Shown here piece after piece: positions 10,301-18,273 of a stretch of 64,000 nt of DNA (the stretch's first letter is position 1; the number at the start of each line of letters is the position of its first letter). The notes beneath the pieces were generated by a model. The model made no database searches, was not told where the DNA came from, and saw only the letters and a program-made list of their open reading frames with translations. The translations under genes and the position numbers were made by a program. The DNA comes from Fen-1273 sp963748405 (GTDB lineage: Bacteria > Bacteroidota > Ignavibacteria > UBA10030 > UBA6906). The stretch is from contig CAVVIT010000012.1 of assembly GCA_963748405.1 (NCBI GenBank), positions 33,080 to 97,079 on the forward strand. The letters run 5' to 3'.

Positions 10301-10477
10301 AGTTTGGCCGTTTATGATCTGCTGGGAAAGAAGGTCACAACTCTGGTTGAGGGAAGTCAGAATGCGGGAACGCATGAAATTCAGTTCAACGCAGGCACAC
10401 TCGCAAGCGGAGTCTATATGTACCGGCTGACCGCGGGTAGCTTCGTAAGCGTGAAAAGGGCGCTACTCGTCAGGTGA
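7334..10477 (+). CDS. Secreted zinc metalloprotease (M6-like) with BNR region and T9SS sorting domain
   Basis: The ATG at 7334 has AGGAGGAGG a few bases upstream and begins a signal peptide (MRHAALIAILLWAPLAIPQG); the frame is open from 7253 but that extension is not signal-like. The protein has 1047 residues. The zinc site is HEFAHTLGIGH with H224, E225, H228 and H234, the HExxHxxGxxH pattern; an M6-type assignment rests on the surrounding layout and is moderate. Residues about 480-640 contain sialidase/BNR-like Asp-box segments (STDGGRSWSP, STDAGKSW, SSDAGITWSP). Residues about 960-1047 are a T9SS type A sorting domain with QNYPNPFNPST. It would be exported by the Sec system and then T9SS to the cell surface. 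It lies 148 bp before the TonB receptor gene and may share its regulation. Confidence 0.85.
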   Translation: MRHAALIAILLWAPLAIPQGRNVHADRMCALQGGVSPKQIVDSVFNLKILLVQFTDVRCRMDADATSPRYTCADFEDLLGSEGVYVSPAMHSPDGDEVFGSMNDYFINMSGGRMRIHAFVVNRRDSLSGKPVWITLGQTKQYYQETTVDFFYDSFDLAIALGLDVARSENTMLAVIYAGNTYFLNGGLNPRAWGLNYVMSEVQGKPYNQELPGARFSRIGIHCHEFAHTLGIGHSTGGRADLMYGGTSNGSVDGNAPAPLNAIVRARLGWAGVISAGSMDRQEVDLPYSLGKPTVYVMENSVGDQFYVENRRFDQTMTIGATVVPDYNNVMFFPPAGPHHAITQGIFVWRVTTDGDLADPGYSSEGLVYASGRYGRTYPENEVSDTDDGVPFPGVSNNTLLTPWSDPRNPYIRESDFFTPGLFHYTLYVPNTKGGANCGMEVLSGDRAAGTFRVRFYSSNPPNPALALLPVPDSVGFYESRRTVIRRDSGSIHQAAELGGEIFYRRSTDGGRSWSPASPVSSGLGGNSAPCMARAGTALLMTWQTDASDVADTGRSIILVRSTDAGKSWCDTLNLGWSSHCAPPGAEPFLAGANDGSAILVYRAERSSLVSTYSSDAGITWSPQRAVLSGCNPLIDPSVLLAKPMNGGVEEEIAYCSDSSGGSPTVYVECCPFAMEMSGHSVNFSRTIPSGYVSFSRPAFIAACPGGTRPTRVLWDAIDLFESNSRAIVLRGMYASSPGNSSTILKGSWQDDLSLKCMEDVLAGKLRWRYQSRVLNLLDTTGGSEVSIEVGGIGLRHRDGSIDSLNLVDPPADTARLDEAALLNSGRSGAFILGPGADTLIVVFGVYGKSPSSLFTASQGHVGIQIVCGQGDTVIATLFSQSAATFGDYERNLTRLALPVGPLAQLWAKQPVSFRINTDGLRSDIPLTPGLCHMYSNLAQDPVLFSVTEVAGGRHDGTPPPTYSLAQNYPNPFNPSTIIRYSLPHAIPVSLAVYDLLGKKVTTLVEGSQNAGTHEIQFNAGTLASGVYMYRLTAGSFVSVKRALLVR

Positions 10478-10625
10478 CCGGATGCGTGCCGGTTCTGCAT
10501 TGAGCGCACTTGACTCTGACCTTCCCGCATCATACACTACGGCCGTTACGGTATTGCTCTGGCCCCCAACAGTCCCCGCATCCTCAACCCTGGTCTTCGG
10601 GCTGGTTCCCCCTACGGGAATTGTC

Positions 10626-13586
10626 ATGACACCCACCCACGGTCTGACAGTTTCTCACCTGGTCTTCTTCTCCCTCATTCTTGTGTCTTCGAACCTCACG
10701 GTGACGACAACGTGTGAGGCAAACACTCGCATAGTGGGAAGTGTGAGGGATTCACGTTCGGGGGATCCGCTCCCGGGCGCGAGTGTGGTTCTCGAAGGGA
10801 CGGGCTTGGGGTCTGCGGCGGATTTAAACGGAGAATATGCAATTCGGAACGTGCCGCCGGGCTCATATACAATCCGGGCCACGTACGTCGGATACCGGTC
10901 TGTCGCATTCACGTTGCAGGTGACGGAAAGGATGACGATCACACGGGATTTTTTCCTCCTCGCCGTGGGCGTTGCAGGCGACACCGTTCAGGTCACCGCT
11001 CAGGCATCGGGCCAGAAGGCCGCCATCAACCGGCAGCTTTCCATGGACCAGATTGCGAATGTCGTCTCAGCCGACAGGATTCAGGAGCTCCCGGATGCCA
11101 ATGCGGCTGAATCAGTCGGGCGTCTCCCGGGTGTCTCCGTATTGAGAAGCGGCGGCGAAGGGACCCAGGTTGTCATCCGCGGACTCCAGCCAAAATACAA
11201 CGCGATAACGATTGACGGGGTCCGGATGGCATCGTCAAATCCGGACGACCGGAGTGTGGATCTGAGCATGATCTCTCCGTTCGCGCTCGAAGAAATCCAG
11301 GTCGTCAAAGGGGTCACGCCTGACCAGGACGCCGACGTGCTCGGAGGGACGGTGAATTTCAGGCTGCGGGAGGCAAGGGGGGGCGCGGGCGGATACGGAT
11401 ACAGTCTTCTTCTCCAGGGGGGATACGACGGCCTGTCGGACGCCGTGAACAAGCGTAACAACTACAGGTACGTCGGGAGCATTGATGGCCGGTTTTTTGA
11501 CGAGCGATTCGGTGTCTTCGCGCAGGCGGACATTGAGCGCCGGAACCTGGCATCGAACGAGTTCGGGGCATCATACGATCATCTTGGGAACAGCACCACC
11601 GACTATGTAACTTCGTCGTTGACCCTCGACGACGTCGCCAGGGACAGACAGAGGGAAAACGGCTCGCTGGTCTTGGATTACAGCCACTCCGAAGGGAAGA
11701 TAAGCCTTTCCAACTTCTTCAGTTCAGGTTCGACCGAATCTCAGGACAGGCAGGAGTACTTTGACATCCCGAACGACGGGCACGATTACGCCCTGATCCA
11801 CTCGCTCACTACGCGGAACCTTCTGAGCAACGTCCTGCGCGTTGAGCAGCAGCTGCCGTTGTTTCGAATAAACGTGAGCCTCTCTCACGCGTATTCTGAG
11901 ACCAAGAAACCGAACGACTGGCTCGTCTATTTCCTTAAGTCGTCGGCCGGTCTCAGCGGGTTCATCAACCGGCCAAACCTCGACCCGGCGGGGATTCCCC
12001 GGGCGGCAACGACAGATCCCGATGGTACATCTTTGTGGGGCCTCTCGAACTCGTCCAGTTTTTCCAGGGAACGGGCCCTGACCGCGTCGGTGGATCTGGA
12101 GACTGATCTCCTGGGTTCGGACCGGATTTCTTCGGTAATCAAGTTTGGCGGGAAATACAGGCGCCAGTCGAGGTCGTTTGTGGAGGATCAGTACGGGGGA
12201 TTTTTTGCCTGGCCGGGCGCCACGCAGGTGAACTACATGGTTGCCACGCATTTTCCGTCGACTCTGCCATTCGCAAACTCGACGACCATCCCCATTTCTC
12301 CGTTCATTGATCCTGGGTTTAACTACGGGAAGTTTCTCGGCGGGGAGTATGAAATGAACCTGCCTCAGAGCTTCGCAATGCTGTCGGAGATGGTTCGCTT
12401 CTTGAAAAGCAATGCCGATGACTTTGCCAGGCGGGGCGACAAGGGCTACTATCAGGACGTGTACGGCTCGACTACGTGGAACTATGACGGCAATGAGGAC
12501 CAGAGTGCTTTCTATATCATGGGGACCGTAAAGATCGGGTCGGAATTAACGCTGGTCCCCGGCGTGCGGTACCAGGATCTCAAAACGACGTACACCGCGC
12601 CCCGGGGGCAGCAGAACGTGGTGTCAACGATTGGCGGTGCGTACTATCACTATGATACCACCCTCAGTGTCGACCATCATGAATGGCTTCCTGACCTGCT
12701 GGTTCGCTACCGGCCGCTCTCCTGGTTCGACGTCCGCCTGTCGTACTCGAACACGGTGTCGTACCCGGATTATGCAGCGATCGTCCCACGGATCGATGTT
12801 CCGGTATCGGAGGCTTCAATCAGCTACAACAATTATAGGTTGAATCCGACACGTTCGACAAATTACGATGTTTATCTTTCCTTTTACGATAACTCGACCG
12901 GTCTGATTACCCTGGGAGGATTTCTCAAGCGGATCAGCGACCTGATCTACCCCTGGACATTCTACGTGACGGATTCGGGTGCCACTCCCTATTATCCCCC
13001 GTACCTGAGTGCGCCCGGGCCGAGAGGAACGTACAAGATCATCACGAACGTAAACGATCCGTACAGGATTGACGACTGGGGGTTCGAGTTCGACTGGCAG
13101 ACACATTTCTGGTATCTCCCCCGTCCTCTTGATGGAGTTGTCTTCGGCGTCAATTATACCCGCATACTTTCCAGGGCACGGTACCCGTATACGCAACTTC
13201 AGTACGTCGGCGGGTTCCGCGGTTACGTGGTATACGTGGATACGTCGTTCACGGATCGCCTCCTGTACCAGCCTGACAATATTGTGAACCTTTCGCTCGG
13301 ATATGACTACGAAGGGTTCTCTTCCCGCGTTTCGCTCGTCTACCAGTCCGACACGTTTACGGGGCCGCAGTTCTGGCCCCAGCTGCGCACACATACCTCC
13401 GCGTATACGCGCTGGGATCTTTCTGTCAAACAAATTCTACCGTGGGCGGGAATCCAGTTGTACGGTGATGTCAACAACCTCAACGGTGCCGAGGATATCA
13501 GTGTGATCGATGCGCCCACAGCTGTTCCCCAGTCTCAGGCGTCATACGGTCCGACGGTGGATGTCGGCATTCGGTGGAATTTCTGA
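10626..13586 (+). CDS. TonB-dependent receptor
   Basis: The chosen ATG at 10626 starts a signal-like segment (MTPTHGLTVSHLVFFSLILV); the frame extends to 10482 but that part lacks signal character. The 986-residue protein has a CarboxypepD_reg-like domain at about 38-115 (GSVRDSRSGDPLPGASVVL..NGEYAIRNVPPGSY). A plug domain follows at about 130-245 (ELPDANAAESVGRLPGVSV, QVVIRGLQPKYNAITIDGV, LEEIQVVKGVTPDQDADVLGG). The rest is a large beta barrel ending in Phe (GIRWNF), as usual for outer membrane proteins. The plug resembles the proteobacterial-type receptors (TIGR01782 group) more than SusC. The substrate is unknown. Its 3' end overlaps the convergent gene at 13542 by 45 bp. Confidence 0.92.
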   Translation: MTPTHGLTVSHLVFFSLILVSSNLTVTTTCEANTRIVGSVRDSRSGDPLPGASVVLEGTGLGSAADLNGEYAIRNVPPGSYTIRATYVGYRSVAFTLQVTERMTITRDFFLLAVGVAGDTVQVTAQASGQKAAINRQLSMDQIANVVSADRIQELPDANAAESVGRLPGVSVLRSGGEGTQVVIRGLQPKYNAITIDGVRMASSNPDDRSVDLSMISPFALEEIQVVKGVTPDQDADVLGGTVNFRLREARGGAGGYGYSLLLQGGYDGLSDAVNKRNNYRYVGSIDGRFFDERFGVFAQADIERRNLASNEFGASYDHLGNSTTDYVTSSLTLDDVARDRQRENGSLVLDYSHSEGKISLSNFFSSGSTESQDRQEYFDIPNDGHDYALIHSLTTRNLLSNVLRVEQQLPLFRINVSLSHAYSETKKPNDWLVYFLKSSAGLSGFINRPNLDPAGIPRAATTDPDGTSLWGLSNSSSFSRERALTASVDLETDLLGSDRISSVIKFGGKYRRQSRSFVEDQYGGFFAWPGATQVNYMVATHFPSTLPFANSTTIPISPFIDPGFNYGKFLGGEYEMNLPQSFAMLSEMVRFLKSNADDFARRGDKGYYQDVYGSTTWNYDGNEDQSAFYIMGTVKIGSELTLVPGVRYQDLKTTYTAPRGQQNVVSTIGGAYYHYDTTLSVDHHEWLPDLLVRYRPLSWFDVRLSYSNTVSYPDYAAIVPRIDVPVSEASISYNNYRLNPTRSTNYDVYLSFYDNSTGLITLGGFLKRISDLIYPWTFYVTDSGATPYYPPYLSAPGPRGTYKIITNVNDPYRIDDWGFEFDWQTHFWYLPRPLDGVVFGVNYTRILSRARYPYTQLQYVGGFRGYVVYVDTSFTDRLLYQPDNIVNLSLGYDYEGFSSRVSLVYQSDTFTGPQFWPQLRTHTSAYTRWDLSVKQILPWAGIQLYGDVNNLNGAEDISVIDAPTAVPQSQASYGPTVDVGIRWNF

Positions 13587-13997
13587 TCCCGAACGATCAA
13601 GGCCCGGCGGAGGGAGATTTCTCCTCCAGATTCTCACGAACCAGGCGATGACGACGATGTTCACCACCCAGAGCGCCACCTCGAGCCAGAGGAGCTCGTT
13701 CCAGATCCACCATCGCCTCCCCTTCGCGTGCGTGTAAGAATCGACGTAAAGGTGGAGCCAGTACATCGGCACATATCTGAGGACCGCCCCGATCGGGCCC
13801 GAGTGCGCCTCGACGTAGAGTTTCCACCGGTCGTGGTCGACGATGTTGCCGTACGCACCGAAAAGGTCAGGGAGCGCGCCGAAGAACGCCCCCGTCAGAA
13901 AAAGAACCCAGATCCAGACTTTCTTCCGTATCCGGGCGATGAACGGCGCCAGGAGCATGAGCCCTCCCTCCGTGGCGTGGCACAGTGTGTCAGCCAT
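13542..13997 (-). CDS. Small integral membrane protein, last gene of the overlapping operon
   Basis: The ATG at 13997 is preferred (8 bp overlap with the preceding transporter gene); an alternative in-frame start at 14015 would add six residues. About 151 residues, with hydrophobic segments around KVWIWVLFLTGAFFGAL and LEVALWVVNIVVIAWFVRIW. The opening HATEGG and the pattern ALPDLFGAY..HDRW..H make a weak resemblance to YdjM/DUF457-type membrane hydrolases; function is unproven. It reads convergently into the TonB receptor 3' end (45 bp shared). A remnant of a similar gene tail lies at 2683-2751. Confidence 0.65.
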   Translation of the reverse strand: MADTLCHATEGGLMLLAPFIARIRKKVWIWVLFLTGAFFGALPDLFGAYGNIVDHDRWKLYVEAHSGPIGAVLRYVPMYWLHLYVDSYTHAKGRRWWIWNELLWLEVALWVVNIVVIAWFVRIWRRNLPPPGLDRSGSEIPPNADIHRRTV

Positions 13998-15255
13998 CTG
14001 TCCCCCTCTGGTCAAATCTCACTTGAAAGAGCTCCCTCGCCCTGAGCGTCACCCAGCCGACGATGAGAAGCGTCATCACGCCGCCGAACACCGCGGAAGG
14101 GACGACACCCATCAGCTTTGCCGTGGTTCCGGATTCGAACGCGCCCAGCTCGTTGGACGATGATACGAATATCCCGTTGACCGCCATGACCCGTCCCCGC
14201 ATTTCGTTTGGCGTTCTCAGCTGCAGGAGCGTCTGGCGGATCACCACGCTGATGCTGTCGCAGGCCCCGCTCAGAAATAGCGCGATAACCGAGAGCGCCA
14301 TCCACGGAGAAAGCGCGAAGACGATGATGGAGGCGCCGAACCCACCGACCGCGGTCAGCAGCGTCCTCCAGGCATGGCGCATCGGCGACACCCTCTGGAG
14401 GACGATGAGCATGATGACGGCGCCGGCCGAGGGGGCAGCGCGAAGTATCCCGAGACCCTGTGCGCCCACGTGGAGTATGTCCTGGGCGTAGATCGGAAGG
14501 AGCGCGAACACCCCTCCGAAAAGCACTGAGAAGAGGTCAAGGGAAAGGGCATACAGAATGACTTTTGTTCCCCACACGAACCCGACCCCTTCTTTCACGC
14601 TGGCAAGGAGCGATCCTCCGGACGGGACATCCGTTCCACGGGTATCCCCGGTGCGCGAGAAGAGAAGGATGGCCCCCGCGAAGAGAAATATGACGACGAC
14701 AAGCGTACCGGAGAACCCGAGCCAGGAAAAGAGGAATCCCGCGACCGCGGGGCCGAGTATGGCTCCGGCCTGAAAGGCCGAACTGCTCCACGTCGCCGCG
14801 TTTTCGTAGACCGTGATCGGCACGAGAAACGCGCGGAGCGACGAGGCGGCGGGCGCCTGGAACGCCCGGCACACGCCTATCATGAACACGGTCGTATAGA
14901 TGACGGGGACCAGGAGGGTGGGGGAGATTGCTCCCGACTCGGCGGACCGCGCGAAGAAGGAGAGAACAATCGCTCCGAGCGTGATGACGCCCACCGAAAC
15001 GAGTATGATCAGCCGTCTGCTGATCCTGTCTGCCAGGTGCCCGCCGAAGAGCGAGAGGCCGATGAACGGCACGAATGTCGCCAGGCCCGTCAGACCCAGC
15101 GCGAGCGGGTCGCGTGTGACCGTGTACAGCTCGTACCCGAGCGACACCTCCTGAATCAGGAACGCCATCGTGAAAAGGAACGATGCGGTGATGAAGTTGC
15201 GGAACGCGGGATACCGCAGTGCCGCATAGGGATCGCGGATCAGCGCCGCCGTCAA
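13990..15255 (-). CDS. MFS transporter, EntS/MFS_3-type exporter
   Basis: 421 residues with about 12 hydrophobic segments. It starts AALRYPAFRNFITASFLFTMAFLIQ and has the loop GGHLADRISRRLIIL after helix 2, the typical MFS A-motif region, plus MRGRVMAVNGIFVSSSNELGAFESG, characteristic of the MFS_3 (enterobactin exporter-like) group. It probably exports a small molecule by proton antiport. Its start overlaps the stop of the hydrolase::TrmO gene by 4 bp (ATGA), and its end overlaps the small membrane protein gene. The substrate is unknown; the neighbours suggest efflux of a modified compound, which is inference. Confidence 0.85.
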   Translation of the reverse strand: MTAALIRDPYAALRYPAFRNFITASFLFTMAFLIQEVSLGYELYTVTRDPLALGLTGLATFVPFIGLSLFGGHLADRISRRLIILVSVGVITLGAIVLSFFARSAESGAISPTLLVPVIYTTVFMIGVCRAFQAPAASSLRAFLVPITVYENAATWSSSAFQAGAILGPAVAGFLFSWLGFSGTLVVVIFLFAGAILLFSRTGDTRGTDVPSGGSLLASVKEGVGFVWGTKVILYALSLDLFSVLFGGVFALLPIYAQDILHVGAQGLGILRAAPSAGAVIMLIVLQRVSPMRHAWRTLLTAVGGFGASIIVFALSPWMALSVIALFLSGACDSISVVIRQTLLQLRTPNEMRGRVMAVNGIFVSSSNELGAFESGTTAKLMGVVPSAVFGGVMTLLIVGWVTLRARELFQVRFDQRGTDG

Positions 15256-16259
15256 AAGTATCCTTCCATCAGTTTGTCCATCCAGGGCGGCACCGTTGCG
15301 GCCTCGACCCGGTCGAACTGTGGGACGTACGGCTTGATGTCGAGAACGGGTGTCCCGTCCACGGCGTCCAGCCCCCGCACGTCAACGAAACCCTCTCCAA
15401 TCCCGAGGATTCTGACCGCCGTGATGCCGATCGGGTTCGGCCTGTCCTTCGCGCGCTGCGAGAATATGCCGGTTTCCGGCATTGTCGCGAGGCCCCGCGG
15501 GCGCCGGACGATGTGCCGATCGGCGTCGAACGATGAAAGATGGAGGTATGTGACGACGAGTGCGTGCGAAAACTGTTCGAGCCCGCGGATCCCCTTCGCG
15601 TAGTCCGGGCGCAGGACCAGCCGGGAGGTGACCTCTCCCCATCCGCTGTCCACCGCTTCCCGAGCGGCAGTTGCAACGTGACCTATCGGGGAGAACGAGA
15701 TGTCGTCTCCCTTTCGTTCCCCGGCAGCATCGGCAAGGAGCTCCTGGAGCAGGGCGAACCCTTCCGGCCACCGGCCGAGTCCTGATTCCGAGTTGATGTG
15801 CCCCGCCTCGCCGACAAATTCGATCCGCGCGTGCCACCGCCCGGCGAAGAACCGCGCGCGTTCGGGCGTCACGTATTCGTCGTTTGTGCTCGCGACCACG
15901 ATGGTCCGAAACGGCAGGGGATCGAGCGGCATTGGGGCGAAACCGGTTGTCCCTTTGGGGTACGTATCTGCTTCGACATCGCTCGGGCCGACGAGGAGCG
16001 CCCCGCGGACCGGTCCCGTGTGTAGCGAAGCCCAGTGAGCGACAAGGGCACACGCCGAGGAATGCGCCACAAGTATTGCCGGCACCGGGGACGAAGAAAT
16101 CTCCTCCTGGAGTCGTGCGACCCACTCCGCCCTGACAGGCGTATCCCAGTCGCGCTGAACGACGCGCGTGAAACCGGGGTTCTCCTTTTCCCAGATCGAC
16201 TGCCAGTGTTCGGGCCCGGAATTGTACAGTCCCGGGAGTATGAGGACGCGTGTCTTCAC
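15252..16259 (-). CDS. Fusion of an RBBP9/YdeN-type serine hydrolase and a TrmO (TsaA-like) methyltransferase domain
   Basis: 335 residues in two domains. Residues 1-180 are an alpha/beta hydrolase of the RBBP9/YdeN family with LPGLYNSGPEHWQ, nucleophile Ser67 in AHSSAC, Asp127 in STNDEY and His154 in GHINSESGLGRWPEG. Residues about 188-335 are a TsaA/TrmO-like beta-barrel with PIGHVATA, the SAM-binding-type KDRPNPIGI and DGTPVLDIKPYVPQFD. TrmO family members methylate N6-threonylcarbamoyladenosine at position 37 of tRNA. The hydrolase substrate is unknown. All key residues of both domains appear present. It overlaps both neighbours by 4 bp, so it is translationally coupled. I do not recall this fusion from the literature, but cannot search. 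Confidence 0.88.
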   Translation of the reverse strand: MKTRVLILPGLYNSGPEHWQSIWEKENPGFTRVVQRDWDTPVRAEWVARLQEEISSSPVPAILVAHSSACALVAHWASLHTGPVRGALLVGPSDVEADTYPKGTTGFAPMPLDPLPFRTIVVASTNDEYVTPERARFFAGRWHARIEFVGEAGHINSESGLGRWPEGFALLQELLADAAGERKGDDISFSPIGHVATAAREAVDSGWGEVTSRLVLRPDYAKGIRGLEQFSHALVVTYLHLSSFDADRHIVRRPRGLATMPETGIFSQRAKDRPNPIGITAVRILGIGEGFVDVRGLDAVDGTPVLDIKPYVPQFDRVEAATVPPWMDKLMEGYF

Positions 16260-16996
16260 TTCAGTTCCTCTCTTCGTGTCGCTTCGACGGCGACGTGTCC
16301 GGAGTTCAGGTGCATCCGCCCGTATCCCTTCCTGAATGCATGCATAAACCCCCCATCACTCAGCGCCCGCGAGATCTCCTTGCGCGTAAAGAGGTACTGC
16401 CTGTGTCCCTCTTTCGAGACGCGAAACCGAGGTCCGATCTGTCGGATCGTGGTGATCTCCCGCCGGAGGACCCTCCGGCGTATATCCCCTTCGACGATCA
16501 CGATCCAGTCATCTCCCGAAGTGTGGATCCCCCGGCGGTGCGGCCGCGAGGCAACGGGCTCGAGAAAATCGAACAAGAGAACTCCGCCCGTCCGGAGAGC
16601 ACGGCCTGCGCGCTGGAAAAATGCGCTCACCTCGCCCGAATGCTGCGCACTTCCCGCCTGCATGTAGTTGAAGCATTCACCCGCTGCAACGATAGCGGAA
16701 CACCGGGGAGGCGTGAAATCATAGAACGATCCCCTGTGGAATTTCGCCCCGGGGATTTTCTTCCTTGCGAGCGCGAGCATTGCTGCGGAGTAGTCGACGG
16801 CAAGTATCCGGTACCCGGCGGCAGAGAGATGACGCGTGAGCCCTCCGCTCCCGCATCCGATCTCGACGATCAGGTCCCCGGGTGAGCAGCGCTTCGCGAG
16901 GGCACGGAGTATACCCGGGGCAGCCCTGTCGGCAAAACCCAGGTAGCCCCTGTCGTGGATGTAGGCGAGATCCCTGGAGTAAAAGTCCGCGGTCAT
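16256..16996 (-). CDS. Class I SAM-dependent methyltransferase
   Basis: The ATG at 16996 gives 246 residues starting MTADFYSRDLAYIHDRGYLGF, and overlaps the stop of the metallophosphoesterase by 4 bp; the longer frame to 17116 has a charged non-homologous extension. The Rossmann signature is DLIVEIGCGSGGLTRHL (motif I), followed by ILAVDYSAAML (acidic motif II) and AIVAAGECFNYM (motif IV region). The family includes many small-molecule methyltransferases, so the substrate is not readable from sequence. It lies between the metallophosphoesterase and the hydrolase::TrmO fusion in one overlapping unit. Confidence 0.85.
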   Translation of the reverse strand: MTADFYSRDLAYIHDRGYLGFADRAAPGILRALAKRCSPGDLIVEIGCGSGGLTRHLSAAGYRILAVDYSAAMLALARKKIPGAKFHRGSFYDFTPPRCSAIVAAGECFNYMQAGSAQHSGEVSAFFQRAGRALRTGGVLLFDFLEPVASRPHRRGIHTSGDDWIVIVEGDIRRRVLRREITTIRQIGPRFRVSKEGHRQYLFTRKEISRALSDGGFMHAFRKGYGRMHLNSGHVAVEATRREELK

Positions 16997-17754
16997 GGAG
17001 CGGGCGGCCCCTCCACCTCCACCACGAGCCCCGGATCGAATCCGCTCACCGGCATGTGCGGGTAGCCCCTCTGGTTGCTGACGATCCGGGTCTTCCCGAT
17101 CGCGTAGTCGACGCAATAGTGCGTGTGACCGTGTATCCAGAGTGCCGGCTGGGTTTCAGCGATGAATCCCTCCAGGTCCGAGGCATAGGCGCCGCTCACG
17201 GGATCGAACGAGAATTCCGGGTTCAGGCTTTTAACGCTCGGGGCGTGGTGCGTGACGACGACAGTTCTCGAGGGATCTTTCCCCACTTCGGTCCTGAGCC
17301 ACTCCCGCGACGCCGCGTTTCGCAGCGCGGTGTCGTCCGGCTTCAGCCGGCGGAACCGCGGACTGATGCGGATTTTCTGGTAGTCGTTCATCCTTTCCTG
17401 GGAAGCCTGCATCGATCCGGTCTTGTCGCCGGCGATGTCGAAGTCAGACCAGAGCGTGCACCCCAGGAAGCGGATCCCCTGGATCGTCACCTCCGTACAC
17501 TCCAGGAAGTTGACCGTTCCGCGGTTCTTCTGCTTGAGGAGCTTTTTCGTCAGGGCCGGCATGGCGTGCCCGTAATACTCATGGTTGCCGGCGACATACA
17601 CGACCGGGCGTCCTGTGAATGACGCCCTGGCCCAGGCAAAACCCTTCTCGCCGAGGTCGATGTCGCCGGCGAGCACGGTGACGTCAGCCTCTGCCCCGTA
17701 CCCGGCAAGTTCTCTGAATTCGTTGTGGATGTCGCTGAGGATGTGGATGCGCAA
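16993..17754 (-). CDS. Calcineurin-like metallophosphoesterase, first gene of the overlapping operon
   Basis: 253 residues with a complete set of dinuclear metal motifs: LSDIHNE near the start (D8, H10), LAGDIDLGEKG, VAGNHEYYG, VVVTHHAP and WIHGHTHY. The family hydrolyses phosphomonoesters or diesters and the native substrate is unknown. It has no signal peptide and should be cytosolic. It is followed with a 4-bp overlap by the methyltransferase gene. The spacing to the next gene upstream (17787) is 32 bp, so that gene could belong to the same transcript. Confidence 0.88.
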   Translation of the reverse strand: MRIHILSDIHNEFRELAGYGAEADVTVLAGDIDLGEKGFAWARASFTGRPVVYVAGNHEYYGHAMPALTKKLLKQKNRGTVNFLECTEVTIQGIRFLGCTLWSDFDIAGDKTGSMQASQERMNDYQKIRISPRFRRLKPDDTALRNAASREWLRTEVGKDPSRTVVVTHHAPSVKSLNPEFSFDPVSGAYASDLEGFIAETQPALWIHGHTHYCVDYAIGKTRIVSNQRGYPHMPVSGFDPGLVVEVEGPPAP

Positions 17755-17786
17755 GAGTGTCCGTCGGCGGTCGCGTTTTCCCGAAT

Positions 17787-18272
17787 CTAGTGTTCCGGAA
17801 TCGACTTGATGAGTGTCAGCCTGGTCCCGTCCCAGGTGTAATAGAAAGCCCCCTTCGGGTCGTCCTCCCTGATGTGTCCGTACACGGCGATCAGCCTGCT
17901 GTCCTTCCGGAAATCGAGGCCGTACGGTTCCGCCTCAATATCTGCGAATGAGACATACGGAACATCCGGTGAAAAGTACACTTTCCCCGAACGAGCATCG
18001 ACGATCGCGAACTGCTGGCAGGAGGTCCCGCACCCCCAGATCACGATTGTAAAGTGCCCGGCGAAATTGGGGCCGGATTTTGCCCCGTCCCTCAACATCG
18101 TCCGGTATGTTCGCGCTTGAGGGTCGCTCGCAATGTCGACCCGGGCCGGCTTCTGCGTGTAGCGCTCCTGGACGCTGAAGTCGCTGAACTTCGGTCGGAC
18201 GGTGTCCTGCTGTCCGGTCGCCTCACCCGCGGTCGTCGAGAGCAGCAGCGATGCAGCAAGCACGGGAATCAT
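17787..18272 (-). CDS. Secreted conserved protein of unknown function
   Basis: 161 residues with a signal peptide (MIPVLAASLLLSTTAGEATG). A conserved-looking core GPNFAGHFTIVIWGCGTSCQQFAI is a pattern I know from uncharacterised secreted proteins of many Gram-negatives; the two cysteines may form a disulfide. The ATG is only 1 nt after the stop of the gene before it (18274-18717), and no Shine-Dalgarno is visible, so translation is probably coupled. A role in the overlapping operon downstream is possible but unproven. Confidence 0.7.
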   Translation of the reverse strand: MIPVLAASLLLSTTAGEATGQQDTVRPKFSDFSVQERYTQKPARVDIASDPQARTYRTMLRDGAKSGPNFAGHFTIVIWGCGTSCQQFAIVDARSGKVYFSPDVPYVSFADIEAEPYGLDFRKDSRLIAVYGHIREDDPKGAFYYTWDGTRLTLIKSIPEH

Positions 18273-18273
18273 G

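Noticed and set aside
10482..10625. N-terminal extension of the TonB receptor frame
   Set aside because: No signal-like character or Shine-Dalgarno; the ATG at 10626 begins the hydrophobic signal.
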